NCBI RefSeq assembly: GCF_014262665.1
Contig: NZ_CP046883.1
Location: 930,001 to 994,000 of the forward strand
Length of the DNA stretch: 64,000 nt
From: Corynebacterium anserum
Lineage (GTDB): Bacteria > Actinomycetota > Actinomycetes > Mycobacteriales > Mycobacteriaceae
Direction: 5' to 3'
Under the pieces are notes generated by a model, which did no database searches, was not told the origin of the DNA, and was given only the letters and a program-made list of their open reading frames with translations. Of this stretch, positions 55,670 through 64,000 are shown in pieces; the first letter of the stretch is position 1; every line of letters begins with the position of its first letter. Position numbers and translations under genes: made by a program.

Positions 55670-57343
55670 TTAAAGAAGCAGAAGGATGAGGATCTGGCAG
55701 CCAAGAATCTTACCAATCATGGCTGTCGGGTAGACGGTGGTATAACCCCGTGCTGCTAATTCTGTTCCGGTTTGTCCGTTGAGATAGCCCAGGAATGCGG
55801 GGTTTGTGGAGACTCCCGCTGCCACACCCATTGCTTCATCCCAGCGTAGGCGCATGAATACTGTGCCTACGACGCCGCACACGAGAGCGGAGGTGACGGT
55901 GAAGAGAAAGCCTACGGCGATATAGGTCAGGGACGACGGGTCTGTGAGTGCATTACGGAAACCTTGACCAGCCGTGGTACCGACGCCCGCGAGAAACAGT
56001 GCGAGGCCAAGTCCTCCGAGGGAACGGTTAGCGTGATAGGGCATTTGCCATTGGATTTTTCCTGTGCGGGTCAGCGCGCCGAGGACGAGACCGATGACGA
56101 TTGGGCCGCCGCCGAACCCTAGCGACATATGAGTTCCCCCTGGAAGTGGTATGGGCACCGCACCCAAAAGCAGCCCCAGCGCGAGTCCCAAGCTGAATGG
56201 GAAAAGATCCACGTCTGCCAGAGAGCGTTCTGAATCACCGAGGAAACGCTCGACATCCTTCATCCGATGGGCAGGAGCTACGGCGCGAACACGGTCGGAG
56301 AATTGTAGTACATCGTGGTCGTGCGGAACGACATCCTCGTCGCCTCTGCGCAGCCGCGTAATGAGGAAACCGTGGGAGAGCGGATCGATATCTTTAATGG
56401 TTCGACCAGCTACCGCAGGGTTAGAGATTGTCATACGACGGTAGCTGATATCTGATTTTGTGATCTCTAGGGGAACCTCCACGCCCAGCAGTGCAATGGC
56501 CTTATCTAATTCCTGGGGTGTTCCAGCGATGACGAGAATCGCTCCACCATGAGCCTCGGCCTCATCATGGGCTAGTTCTTCGTCGAGATCATCGGTCGCT
56601 AGCGGCACCAGCTCGTCACTGTTGGTGAGCAAACGGATGGTATCAGGATCCGGATGAATGATGCGTGAGACCATAATGTCCGCCCCGGAGAATCGACGCA
56701 GACCGTCGATGGTTCCACCGATGCCGTCGCGCAATAGCACACTTCGGTGTTCGAGAGGAGCATGGAGTATGCCTTCGTCGAGGGCATCTTGCACGTGGTT
56801 GACTTTGAGTACCTTTGCGCCGATAGCCGCGACAGCGATTGCGCCGAGGATTCCTCCTGGGTAGGCCAAGGAATACCCGACTACGGGGTTGGCTGCGAGA
56901 TCGCGGGCGGAATTCTCCAAGACCTGCACAATAGCTGCCATGCCAGGGGTACTGGTTAGAGCTCCGGAAAGGGTACCTGCGGCGGTGGCTCCGTCAAGAT
57001 GTATGAGCTTAGTGATTGCGAAAGATCCAGCGACCAAGGTGACGAGCAAAATAGCGACGAAGGCATTCAATCTCCAGCCACGGTGGGGAAGGTCGGCAAA
57101 AAATGCACGACCTGCGGTGAGTCCAATGGTGTAGACGAAGATCGATAAGCCCAGTTGATAGAGCAGCGGTGGCATCTGTATGTCCGGGTTGGCCGTAGAA
57201 AGTGCCAAAGCGACGAAGAGCACCGCCGCTGGTCCCAGAGCTATGCCAAACACACGGATACGCCCCAGTGCGAATCCGACGGCGCAAATCACGACGAGGG
57301 TGATTAGTGGTTGTTCTGCGAGGAAATCCAACAATGCATTCAT
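55670..57343 (-). CDS. Aspartate:alanine exchanger-family transporter (SucE/YidE type)
   Basis: The 557-residue protein has two blocks of five to six membrane helices (residues 1-185 and 385-557) enclosing a cytoplasmic region with two TrkA-C-like domains (about 205-380; ADIMVSRIIHPD, LITRLRRGDEDVVPHDHDVLQ). The motifs GALTSTPGMAA and AAGVSTNPAFLGYL are the paired signatures of the AAE family. It resembles SucE (NCgl2130) of C. glutamicum, which exports succinate. The substrate here is inferred from that similarity. Start at the ATG at 57343. A 166-bp region without genes separates it from the divergent glycosidase. Confidence 0.92.
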   Translation of the reverse strand: MNALLDFLAEQPLITLVVICAVGFALGRIRVFGIALGPAAVLFVALALSTANPDIQMPPLLYQLGLSIFVYTIGLTAGRAFFADLPHRGWRLNAFVAILLVTLVAGSFAITKLIHLDGATAAGTLSGALTSTPGMAAIVQVLENSARDLAANPVVGYSLAYPGGILGAIAVAAIGAKVLKVNHVQDALDEGILHAPLEHRSVLLRDGIGGTIDGLRRFSGADIMVSRIIHPDPDTIRLLTNSDELVPLATDDLDEELAHDEAEAHGGAILVIAGTPQELDKAIALLGVEVPLEITKSDISYRRMTISNPAVAGRTIKDIDPLSHGFLITRLRRGDEDVVPHDHDVLQFSDRVRAVAPAHRMKDVERFLGDSERSLADVDLFPFSLGLALGLLLGAVPIPLPGGTHMSLGFGGGPIVIGLVLGALTRTGKIQWQMPYHANRSLGGLGLALFLAGVGTTAGQGFRNALTDPSSLTYIAVGFLFTVTSALVCGVVGTVFMRLRWDEAMGVAAGVSTNPAFLGYLNGQTGTELAARGYTTVYPTAMIGKILGCQILILLLL

Positions 57344-57509
57344 GTCAATGTAGAGTTTGCCACTTTTGTTGTCTGCTTTCTCTCTATCAGGGGTAGGAGG
57401 GTGTTGCGTTTTGAGTTGTCACGCCTTGTAAACCCAGATGCCTTTCACCGCTCATGAGTTTTTCAAGAAAAAGACGAATAAAGGCCGGTGAAGTTTTTAA
57501 GCTAAAAGA

Positions 57510-58877
57510 ATGATGTCAACGAGTGATCACTCAGCTTCGGTTCGCGTGCCTTTTGCTATCGGTACATCCAGCGCCTCCACACAGATTGAAGGCACAATGC
57601 CTCCGAGTAACTGGACTAGATGGGCCGAACAAGGACGGGTAGTAGATGGTACAAGCCCCAATCCAACGACCGATCACTGGGTACGTTGGGAAGAAGACAA
57701 CCAACTGATGCAGAGCCTGGAACTGCAAATCGCCCGGGTGTCTGTGGAGTGGGCGCGAATAGAGCCACGCCCCGGGCATTTTGATGAACAAGCGCTACAA
57801 CGTTATGTGCAGGAATATCAAGATCTGAAAGAAAGAGGCGTGCAGCCTCTCGTGACTCTTCACCACTTCAGTCACCCGTTGTGGTTTGAAGATTTGGGAG
57901 CGTTCACACGGGAAGAAAATGTGTCTATCTTCCTCCGCTTCGCCCGGGTAGTGGTGGAGCATTTGGGAAGCATTGTGGATGACTGGGTCACAATCAACGA
58001 ACCGAATGTGTATGCTACTCAAGCCTTTTTATTCAACGAAACCCCGCCAGGGGGTAAGGCAAACTGGAGGCGCTTGCGCTGTACGTTGCGCAACATGGCT
58101 ATGGCTCACATCAAGTGTTACGAGCTCATCCATGACATGCTCGACAGCCCAGGCAGGAGCGTGCGTGTGGCTTTTGCCCATCATGTCCGCGCCTTTGCTC
58201 CTATGAACCCTAAGAATCCGGTGCACAAAGCATTTACGTGGATTGACGATGCATTGTTCAACCGCGCTGTGGAAGACTCGTTTGTAGTGGGGAAGTTCTC
58301 TGCATTCCTGGGTGAACCCAAGACCCAGATCACACCCGGTTTTTATGCTGATGCTATCGGTATCAATTACTATTCCCGCACTGCCGTTACGGGTATGAGC
58401 GATGGGACGTTTCCGGATGTTCCTGTAAATGATTTGGGCTGGGAGATATTTCCGGAAGGGCTGGTGGAGTCGGCGCGACGGCTCAATGCCCGCTACCAGC
58501 TGCCAATTTGGGTGACAGAAAATGGAACCGCGGATAACGGAGCGGACGGTAAACTCGAGCGATTTCGGTGTCGTTTCCTATTGGATCACATCACAGCGAT
58601 GGCTCAAGCGTGCGAATCCGGGGTGCCCATTGAGCGTTACTATCACTGGTGTTTTGTGGACAACTGGGAGTGGACGGAGGGGATGGCACAGCGTTTTGGC
58701 ATCGTTGCGATGGAACCGACAACCCTCGATCGCGTCGTGAAACCCAGCGGTTATCTGCTACGCGACATAATTCGATCGGGCGCAGTGACCGCAAAACACT
58801 GGGAGACTTACGCTGAACCCGAGGGCTACCCACGAGGTGTACCTCTCAGCCAACCAGGCAAGGAGTCGGTGCGATGA
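57510..58877 (+). CDS. Family 1 glycoside hydrolase (beta-glucosidase-like)
   Basis: The 455-residue protein has the GH1 (beta/alpha)8 fold motifs: FAIGTSSASTQIEG at the N-terminus, the acid/base E164 in TINEPNV, and the nucleophile E337 in WVTENGTAD. It also has the YHWCFVDNWEWTEGM element near the end. GH1 enzymes cleave beta-glucosides or 6-phospho-beta-glucosides; the adjacent non-PTS transporter points to unphosphorylated substrates. It has no signal peptide, so it acts in the cytoplasm. A TAAGCT hexamer six bases before ATG 57510, with no ribosome binding site, suggests a leaderless message; ATG 57513 is an alternative. Its stop overlaps the transporter start (ATGA). Confidence 0.92.
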   Translation: MMSTSDHSASVRVPFAIGTSSASTQIEGTMPPSNWTRWAEQGRVVDGTSPNPTTDHWVRWEEDNQLMQSLELQIARVSVEWARIEPRPGHFDEQALQRYVQEYQDLKERGVQPLVTLHHFSHPLWFEDLGAFTREENVSIFLRFARVVVEHLGSIVDDWVTINEPNVYATQAFLFNETPPGGKANWRRLRCTLRNMAMAHIKCYELIHDMLDSPGRSVRVAFAHHVRAFAPMNPKNPVHKAFTWIDDALFNRAVEDSFVVGKFSAFLGEPKTQITPGFYADAIGINYYSRTAVTGMSDGTFPDVPVNDLGWEIFPEGLVESARRLNARYQLPIWVTENGTADNGADGKLERFRCRFLLDHITAMAQACESGVPIERYYHWCFVDNWEWTEGMAQRFGIVAMEPTTLDRVVKPSGYLLRDIIRSGAVTAKHWETYAEPEGYPRGVPLSQPGKESVR

Positions 58878-60183
58878 CGGATGTGAAACCCCCGAAGAGC
58901 CACACGCCGAGCGAACAGCACCAGCAACAGGTTACTACCCGCACGAGTACAGACGTCAATCAGAGGCCAGATGTTTCGAGGACGTGGCTCACACAATACG
59001 GACTCGCATATTTTGGCTCATGTATTGGCTGGGCGGCTCCGTCGCAGCTACTCCTGGGTAACCAGTTGATGATTCTGCGCCCAGAGGATAAAGAAAATGC
59101 CCTAAGCCTATTGATGATGATAGGTGGAGCAGCAATGGTGATTACCAGCTTGTTTACGGGCTATCTATCAGATCGAACAAGAAGCAAAATTGGGCGCCGT
59201 ATGCCCTGGATTTTGGCGGGGACTGCGATCTGTACTGCTTGTTTAGCTCTCATGCCAGGTTCACCGAATTTCGCTCTGTTGGTGGGGCTGTGGGCTGTGT
59301 TTCAAATATTCATGGCCTTTGTGACAAACAATCTGTTGACTCTAGGACCGGACGTAGCACCGCAACGGCAATTTGGCATGATCTCTGGGGTGTTGGGGGC
59401 TACGTATACGTTGGGGCTAGTTTTGGGTACGGTTGTGGCTTCTGCCGTGGCTCTGGCGCCGGCTTATTACATCACAGCGGGTTTGTTAATGGTGCTCGTA
59501 TGTCAGATGGCTACGGGGCCTGGCCTGCGAAAGTTGTTAGAGGCTGAGCGCCACGCCGATCAGTACGGTGATGATGCGACCGAATCCGTGTTTAACACTG
59601 CTGTTTCTTTGGAAAAGGAGCGTACCGCGATTACTGGTGGGTCTTTGCATCCCGTTTTGTAGTGCATATAGGCAACTACGTGGCACTGTTCTATCTGTTG
59701 TACTACCTGAAGGATCACATCGGTGTGGCTAACCCCGATGAAGGAGTGATGCTCCTGACGGTCATCTACGCAGTCTGTACTATCATCACCGCGATTGTCG
59801 GCGGTAGCCTTTCGGACAAACTGCATCGCCGCAAGATTTTCGTCATTATCGCTTCATGGAGCGTGTCCAGTGCCACTATCGTCATGGCGTGGGCCGAGAC
59901 GCTGGCACCAGTCATCATCGCGGCAGTGATTCTGGGGTTGGCGTGGGGAGTGTTCACCTCTGTGGATCAGGCACTCATCAATGAGGCTCTGCCTAGCGAG
60001 AAAAACCGTGCGCGAGATGTCTCCATCATGACGTTGACCGTGGGGATAACAAATATGCTTTCCGGGGGGATAGCGGCCTTAGCACTGAATTATTTAGGCG
60101 GATATCCAGGGCTTTACCTTTTGTGCGGTGGTGTCTGCATCCTCGGGTCGCTGCTTGTCGTGCCAGTACGGTCTTCGCGCTAA
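58874..60183 (+). pseudogene. Sugar transporter of the major facilitator superfamily, interrupted by a frameshift
   Basis: Two frames together encode one 12-helix transporter of about 436 residues. The first (58874-59662) has the loop YLSDRTRSKIGRRMPW and ends in TAG. The second, starting upstream of 59662 in the next frame, continues without a gap as GAYRDYWWVFASRFVVHIGN. The frames join near 59612-59620 (GAAAAGGAG): restoring one G gives a continuous protein, so one base appears to be missing. Coupling to the glycosidase (ATGA) suggests uptake of its glycoside substrate. The gene is probably inactive, unless the loss is a sequencing error or a -1 slip at A-AAG occurs. The second part could also be made from GTG 59662, but without half its membrane helices. 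Confidence 0.88.
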
Positions 60184-60193
60184 GAGTGGATCG

Positions 60194-60334
60194 CTAAAGT
60201 CCCCGCGTCAAAAGGCTCTGAATGTGCGACCGCCCGCGCAGCTCCACGTCACCGGTGAAATGCCGTTCGTAGGTTGCCAGGGCGGCATCGTTTCGTCCGT
60301 GTGAGACCGCGGGTTCTCGGTGGCCCTCCGTCAT
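60194..60334 (-). CDS. Candidate 46-residue protein coupled to the cation antiporter gene
   Basis: An ATG overlaps the stop of the antiporter gene (ATGA) and opens a frame of 46 codons: MTEGHREPAVSHGRND, then ALATYERHFTGDVELRGRSH and IQSLLTRGL. Composition (mixed charge, amphipathic C-terminal half) looks protein-like. Nothing else is present in the 147-bp gap between the two convergent genes. I do not recognise it. It could be a small subunit or regulator of the antiporter, or the remnant of a longer gene. Confidence 0.5.
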   Translation of the reverse strand: MTEGHREPAVSHGRNDAALATYERHFTGDVELRGRSHIQSLLTRGL

Positions 60335-61506
60335 GTTCGTTTATGTGTCACCTTCTTCGACGTCATTGCAGCGCTTTCACGCTGGATTACGCGTTCGACA
60401 GGTGTAGCCACAACGGTGGTGACAGCGACCGTGATGAGAGCACTAAGCATAAGCGCGGCATCTTCACCGGGATGGAGAACTCCCAATTGATTGCCGGTGG
60501 TCGCAGCTGCCACAGGTACTCCCATTTCGACTGCCGTCATGAGAGCTATCGTGAGGGGCTGTCCGGTGAGCACCGGGACTATGTGAGCAAGAAATGCTGC
60601 GGCGCCGAGCGTAATGCCAAGAATGATCATGTGAGGATGTTCCACCAGTTGACGGAGATTGAGTGATGCGCCGAACCAAACGAAGAATATTGGTGCAAAA
60701 AGTCCCTCTGAGAGGGTGAACATTTGCTTGGCGAGCCGCTTGGGCTCACCTACGGCGCCAACTGCGAGACCTGCAGCGAACCCAGCCAACATGACGGAGA
60801 CTCCAGTAGTTTGTGCTAGCGCTCCCAAAAGAAAGATGATCACGAGGGAAATGCGCAGTTCGAGAACCATTTCCTTGGCTTTGGACCATGTGCGAAAACG
60901 CTGTTCGTAGCCGTTGTTTACCAGATATTTGAGCACGACGTACAAAACGACGGCGCAAGCGATGATTGCAAGTGCGCCGAGTGCTGTGTGGAGGAGTTTA
61001 TCCGGTCGCAGTACGAGAGGAAGAACAGGGATAGAGAAGGCGTCCGCCAGGGCGATTTGAGGAATCATTTGGCGCATAGAAGGGCCATCGAGCGGGTAGT
61101 TTCCCAGTGCAGACAGGATGAGAGCTGCAGAGGATGACGTGATCAACACTGCGTAGAGCGCGCTGTGACCCGTGCCGAAAAATTTGCTCAAAGCCACACC
61201 GAGAGGGACTGACACCACAGCCACAAGAAAGGCCCGGAAAATGCCCGTTTTGAGATCGTGCTTATCTAAGGTTGCGAAAGAGGGGACATGAGTACCTGCA
61301 ACGAACATGAGGAGGATAAAGCCGATTTCTGCGAGGAACTTGAATTCTTCCCTGTTGGCGTCGAGAATTCCGAAGCCAGTTGCTCCGAGCAGAACGCCCA
61401 TCCCCAATTCTCCTACGACCACGGGCATGCTCACGCGACGTCGTGTGACAACAGCGGTTCCGGCGATGGCAACTGCCAGAATGATCGCTAGTTGAAAGAA
61501 GCTCAT
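60331..61506 (-). CDS. Monovalent cation:proton antiporter, CPA2 family
   Basis: The 391-residue protein has about 12 membrane helices and the Na+/H+ exchanger fold of the KefB/GerN group: VVVGELGMGVLLGATGFGIL at the start, SSSAALILSALGNYP, IALADAFSIPVLPLV and MLAGFAAGLAVG, then FVWFGASLNL. It lacks the RCK and TrkA domains of Kef proteins, so it is not glutathione-gated. K+ or Na+ for protons is inferred from the family. Start at the ATG at 61506. A 46-codon frame overlaps its stop. Confidence 0.9.
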   Translation of the reverse strand: MSFFQLAIILAVAIAGTAVVTRRRVSMPVVVGELGMGVLLGATGFGILDANREEFKFLAEIGFILLMFVAGTHVPSFATLDKHDLKTGIFRAFLVAVVSVPLGVALSKFFGTGHSALYAVLITSSSAALILSALGNYPLDGPSMRQMIPQIALADAFSIPVLPLVLRPDKLLHTALGALAIIACAVVLYVVLKYLVNNGYEQRFRTWSKAKEMVLELRISLVIIFLLGALAQTTGVSVMLAGFAAGLAVGAVGEPKRLAKQMFTLSEGLFAPIFFVWFGASLNLRQLVEHPHMIILGITLGAAAFLAHIVPVLTGQPLTIALMTAVEMGVPVAAATTGNQLGVLHPGEDAALMLSALITVAVTTVVATPVERVIQRESAAMTSKKVTHKRT

Positions 61507-61592
61507 AGCCGGAGATAGTACTCCCGACCATGAGCGCCTACGGTGATTATGAATTGATTAAACGGAAGTGTATTCGCAAACCTGCGCAGGGG

Positions 61593-61940
61593 TTATTTCT
61601 CAGGGTGTGAGCTGAGCACAACCTCGAACTCCAAGAGGTCAGCTCCCGTGGCTACCGGAGTGCGTCCCCCAGTGTGAGCCGTAGACTGAGTGTGGTTTTC
61701 AGAAGAACTCGAAGGCTTACGAGTGTGGGGATCTGAATCACGCCAGGCTTCAAAAGAGGATTCGTCGGTCCAGCGGGTCACTACGAAGTACCGATCATCG
61801 CCCTTGACTGGGCGCAAAAGCTCAAAACCTTCGAAACCCGGCGCGTTATCCACAGCATGTTGGCGAGCGGCGAAGCGTTTCTCTAGCTCTGCACCTTTGC
61901 CCTCTGGAACAGTAATTGCGTTGATCTTTACAATACTCAT
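61593..61940 (-). CDS. Heme-degrading monooxygenase, MhuD-like
   Basis: The 115-residue protein belongs to the antibiotic-biosynthesis-monooxygenase fold and is close to mycobacterial MhuD (Rv3592), which opens heme to mycobilin and releases iron. Shared stretches are VKINAI, ELEKRFAARQHAV, LLRPVKGDDRYFVVTRW and PVATGADLLEFEVVL. The catalytic residues align: N7, W66, and the heme-ligand histidine as H89 in AHTGGR. A serine-rich insertion of about 14 residues after W66 (DSDPHTRKPSSSSENHTQ) is not in MhuD. The ATG at 61940 gives the MhuD-like N-terminus; an earlier one at 61961 is less likely. Corynebacteria usually rely on HmuO, so a second route is notable. Confidence 0.88.
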   Translation of the reverse strand: MSIVKINAITVPEGKGAELEKRFAARQHAVDNAPGFEGFELLRPVKGDDRYFVVTRWTDESSFEAWRDSDPHTRKPSSSSENHTQSTAHTGGRTPVATGADLLEFEVVLSSHPEK

Positions 61941-61986
61941 GAAACCGAATCTACCCCTCATTTATTCGGAAGAACGCTGAGAGAAT

Positions 61987-62715
61987 TCAATTAGAAGAAT
62001 GCTCTGGGAGCCTGGACGAACTTTCCGGAGACAATGTGCTTGCAGTGCAGTACTCAGCGAAGGCGTGTGCCACGATTCGTCCTGCGGCCACTATGTCAGG
62101 ATCAGCGGCCGTCATCTCTGCGACCATAGGCTCAGGATCATGACCGTCGCCCTCCATCCATGCGCCCATGAGCTGAGGACTGGCCTCTGGATGAAATTGA
62201 AGGCCGAGGGCACTTCCCACACGGAAGGATTGATGCGCATAGCGTTGGGACGTGGCCAGCAACGTAGCTCCCGGTGGCAGTGCAGTAACAACATCGTGAT
62301 GGCTTTCCGCTGCGATGAACTTCTGAGGCAAATGCCTGAGAACCGGATCTTTCATTCCCTCAGCGGTGAGACACAAGGCAAAAGCACCCTCCTCACCTTC
62401 CTGGGCGAGGGTAACCGTGCCACCAAGCGCGTCCGCGAGGATCTGGTGGCCAAGGCAGATGCCGAGAAGTGGCGTGTGAGCGTCGACAATCTGAGTGATG
62501 AGATGGTGCAACTGAGGCATCCACTCATAGCCATTCAGACAATTGTCTCTGCCTCCAAGGACGATGACACCGTCTCCTAGTTCTTCGAAGGAGGGAACCG
62601 GCTCGTGCCATAATTCGACAGTGCTAATGCTCAAACCAGCATCACACAGCCACTGGGCGAAGCGATCAAGGGGGACGGCTGGATCCGGTTGAAGGACTGT
62701 GACACTAACACGCAT
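61987..62715 (-). CDS. Class I glutamine amidotransferase-like protein
   Basis: The 242-residue protein has the complete catalytic triad: C87 in LGICLGHQ and H175/E177 in GLQFHPEAS. It stands alone without a synthase domain, like the GMP-synthase-like or YfeJ-type amidotransferases. The acceptor substrate is unknown. The C-terminal 40 residues (from AGRIVAHAFAEYC) are unusual and serine-rich. It is in the same direction as the MhuD-like gene, 46 bp upstream, and may be cotranscribed. Start at the ATG at 62715. Confidence 0.88.
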   Translation of the reverse strand: MRVSVTVLQPDPAVPLDRFAQWLCDAGLSISTVELWHEPVPSFEELGDGVIVLGGRDNCLNGYEWMPQLHHLITQIVDAHTPLLGICLGHQILADALGGTVTLAQEGEEGAFALCLTAEGMKDPVLRHLPQKFIAAESHHDVVTALPPGATLLATSQRYAHQSFRVGSALGLQFHPEASPQLMGAWMEGDGHDPEPMVAEMTAADPDIVAAGRIVAHAFAEYCTASTLSPESSSRLPEHSSN

Positions 62716-62893
62716 GGCAGCGATGGTATTGTTCCCGTGTTTCGACCGGATTACGCGCGGGATAACCTCTGGGATTACCCCTGAGAGCTCTCGAGGGATG
62801 AGACGCGTGGGAAAACTCTCTGTGCTCGAAAAAAGAGGACAATATGAGAAACAGGCCAGAACATGTCTGTGAAAACATTCTCTGACCCGTCGA

Positions 62894-62970
62894 TGGTCGG
62901 GCTAGCGGGATTTGAACCCGCGACCCCCACACCCCCAGTGTGGTGCGCTGCCAAACTGCGCCATAGCCCG
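62894..62970 (-). tRNA. tRNA-Pro (anticodon GGG), CCA encoded
   Basis: On the minus strand the acceptor CGGGCTA pairs with TAGCCCG, followed by discriminator A and CCA. The anticodon stem is CCACA/TGTGG with loop CTGGGGG, giving anticodon GGG. The T arm has GCGGG-TTCAAAT-CCCGC. The total is 77 bases with CCA. It sits between the amidotransferase and rraA-like genes in single copy. A T-run (CTTTTTT near 62829-62842, minus strand) may end its transcript. Confidence 0.97.
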
Positions 62971-62991
62971 CATGTCTCGTGAAGAGACATG
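62971..62991 (-). repeat. Hairpin abutting the 5' end of tRNA-Pro
   Basis: CATGTCTC pairs perfectly with GAGACATG around GTGAA. It begins at the base next to the mature tRNA 5' end. It may be a processing signal or a terminator of upstream transcription. Another short stem, CGCGAC/GTCGCG, lies at 63044-63061 in the same gap. Confidence 0.6.
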
Positions 62992-63134
62992 AACACCATA
63001 CAACAGTCTCTTCGGAGAAACCTCGAGCGGGTCCATAACTGCACGCGACCGGCGTGTCGCGCTGTTTCCTTTGAGAGGCCTAAGGCGCGAGTTTTCTAGG
63101 GGAGGAGGTAGGAAATTCTGTGGTTAGCGCGAGA

Positions 63135-63638
63135 TTATTCTGCCCGAGTATCTACTGGCGTATCGGTAACGACAATCCCATCAGAATCGCAGTATGCGAT
63201 GTGTCCAGGAATGAAATCCACTCCACCGAAAGAAACGGTGACATCACGGTCACCTTCGCCAGTTTTGGTGGACTTACGAGGGTTCGTCCCTAGCGCTTTG
63301 CATCCGAATTCCATCGTCTTGATCACCGCAGAATCCCTAATCGCACCGTTGACGATTATTCCTGCCCAACCGTGATCTTTGCCGAGACCAGCGATGATGT
63401 CTCCCACGAGAGCTGTATGGAGGGAAGCGCCTCCATCGATGACTAACACGCCACCGGGATTATCCTCACTCAACACACTTTTTAGTAGAGCGTTGTCCTG
63501 GAAACACTTGACGGTGGTGATCGGTCCGGCAAATTCTGTCTTGCCTCCCAGGTCGTGGAATTGCGTGTCGCAAGAACGTACGTCTTGGCCGATAGTGTCC
63601 ACTAAATCTGCGGTCGGAATAAACTTCACGGTAGTCAT
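63135..63638 (-). CDS. RraA-like protein / 4-hydroxy-4-methyl-2-oxoglutarate aldolase family
   Basis: The 167-residue protein has the RraA fold signature (about residues 80-105): [20 protein letters not shown] then [10 protein letters not shown]. In E. coli RraA inhibits RNase E; in other bacteria related proteins are metal-dependent aldolases. The conserved R and D of the NGAIRDS motif would bind substrate and metal. The actual role here is undecided. Start at the ATG at 63638. No partner gene indicates a catabolic pathway. Confidence 0.87.
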   Translation of the reverse strand: MTTVKFIPTADLVDTIGQDVRSCDTQFHDLGGKTEFAGPITTVKCFQDNALLKSVLSEDNPGGVLVIDGGASLHTALVGDIIAGLGKDHGWAGIIVNGAIRDSAVIKTMEFGCKALGTNPRKSTKTGEGDRDVTVSFGGVDFIPGHIAYCDSDGIVVTDTPVDTRAE

Positions 63639-63663
63639 GGCACCACCTTACGTCACCTCCGTT

Positions 63664-64000
63664 TTACGTCACATAGGGTTGGGCCCACGCTGCGATTAAT
63701 TCGCCAACTCGTTGGCCGGAACCACGCCGTGTGAGCAAATGATCTACTTCTGGTACCGCAATGAGGCTGGCTGGTTGGAGGGCCGCGTCGATAATCTTGA
63801 GTGCGTCTCGGAATGGAACCGTCTGGTCGAATGGTGAGTGAGCGACCATGAGGTTCACCTTCTTTCTCCCTAGCGCCTCGATATCGCGGGCCGGGACAGA
63901 TCGGGCAAGATCTTCCAGCATCTCTTTCGTGATGCGAATTGAACGACCGGAGAGAGGAACATCTAGATAGGTACCTGCTGAAGCTTCAGCGAGCTGCTCG
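63664..64000 (-). CDS. Alpha/beta hydrolase, C-terminal part (cut by window edge)
   Basis: The frame is open from the window edge to a stop at 63664 (at least 111 residues). It has the late part of an alpha/beta hydrolase: NLMVAHSPFDQTVPFRDALKI (with the likely acid D) and PEVDHLLTRRGSG, which carries the catalytic histidine. It resembles the hydrolase half of hydrolase-OsmC fusions. Here it stops at AAWAQPYVT, without an OsmC domain. The serine nucleophile and start lie beyond the window. Confidence 0.8.
   Translation of the reverse strand, partial: EQLAEASAGTYLDVPLSGRSIRITKEMLEDLARSVPARDIEALGRKKVNLMVAHSPFDQTVPFRDALKIIDAALQPASLIAVPEVDHLLTRRGSGQRVGELIAAWAQPYVT

Noticed and set aside
59605..59625. 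Programmed -1 frameshift in the sugar transporter gene
   Set aside because: The run is short, the upstream codon would mispair after the slip, and I see no stimulatory stem-loop or upstream Shine-Dalgarno-like element. A lost base is simpler. Kept as a minor alternative.

Overview
The window comes from a Corynebacterium chromosome, or a very close relative in the Mycobacteriales, with moderate G+C. Four things show this. The arginine genes run argC-J-B-D-F-R-G-H. The block TPR protein - HAD phosphatase - small ORF - tlyA - nadK - recN - steA - steB - pyrG - NUDIX - xerD - parA - scpA - scpB - rluB - cmk/der has the gene order of mycobacterial and corynebacterial chromosomes. SteA and SteB, the cell-separation pair of this group, are present. 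Many genes start with GTG or TTG, or lack a Shine-Dalgarno sequence. The species cannot be fixed from the sequence alone.

Layout. 1-4.7 kb: the N-terminal part of a HelD/HelR-type RNA polymerase-associated ATPase, a TDT-family exporter divergent from a LysR regulator, a DoxX-like membrane protein with a very basic tail, and a metallo-beta-lactamase-fold hydrolase. 4.9-14.3 kb: uvrA, then infC (ATT start)-rpmI-rplT, a TrmH/SpoU methyltransferase, pheS and pheT. 14.3-23.0 kb: the complete path from N-acetylglutamyl-phosphate to arginine with its repressor. 23.2-24.8 kb: a Trm112-like small protein and tyrS. 24.8-30.6 kb: one complete rRNA operon with promoter, boxA-like motifs and terminator. 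30.8-51.1 kb: the conserved block listed above, covering rRNA methylation, NADP synthesis, repair, cell separation, CTP synthesis, chromosome dimer resolution, SMC loading and ribosome assembly. 51.1-64 kb: more variable metabolic genes, namely hemolysin III-like, fhs, gapB, a SucE/AspT-type exporter, a family 1 glycosidase with a frameshifted sugar transporter, a cation/proton antiporter, an MhuD-like heme-degrading enzyme, a glutamine amidotransferase, tRNA-Pro(GGG), an RraA-like protein and a cut-off alpha/beta hydrolase.

The least explained segment is a two-gene insertion between recN and steA (36776-39285). It encodes a lipoprotein translationally coupled to a 585-residue protein with a helical N-terminal half and a long Ser/Asn/Gly-rich tail. 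The layout recalls type VII secretion substrates but matches no family I can name with confidence. Other points of interest are an apparent promoter-plus-terminator leader before pyrG, the fused Cmk-Der protein with an acidic repeat-bearing linker, an Arg/Gly/Asn-rich disordered TPR protein directly after the rRNA operon, the histone-like tail on the DoxX protein, and a 46-codon ORF coupled to the antiporter gene. I see no insertion sequence, prophage or CRISPR array.
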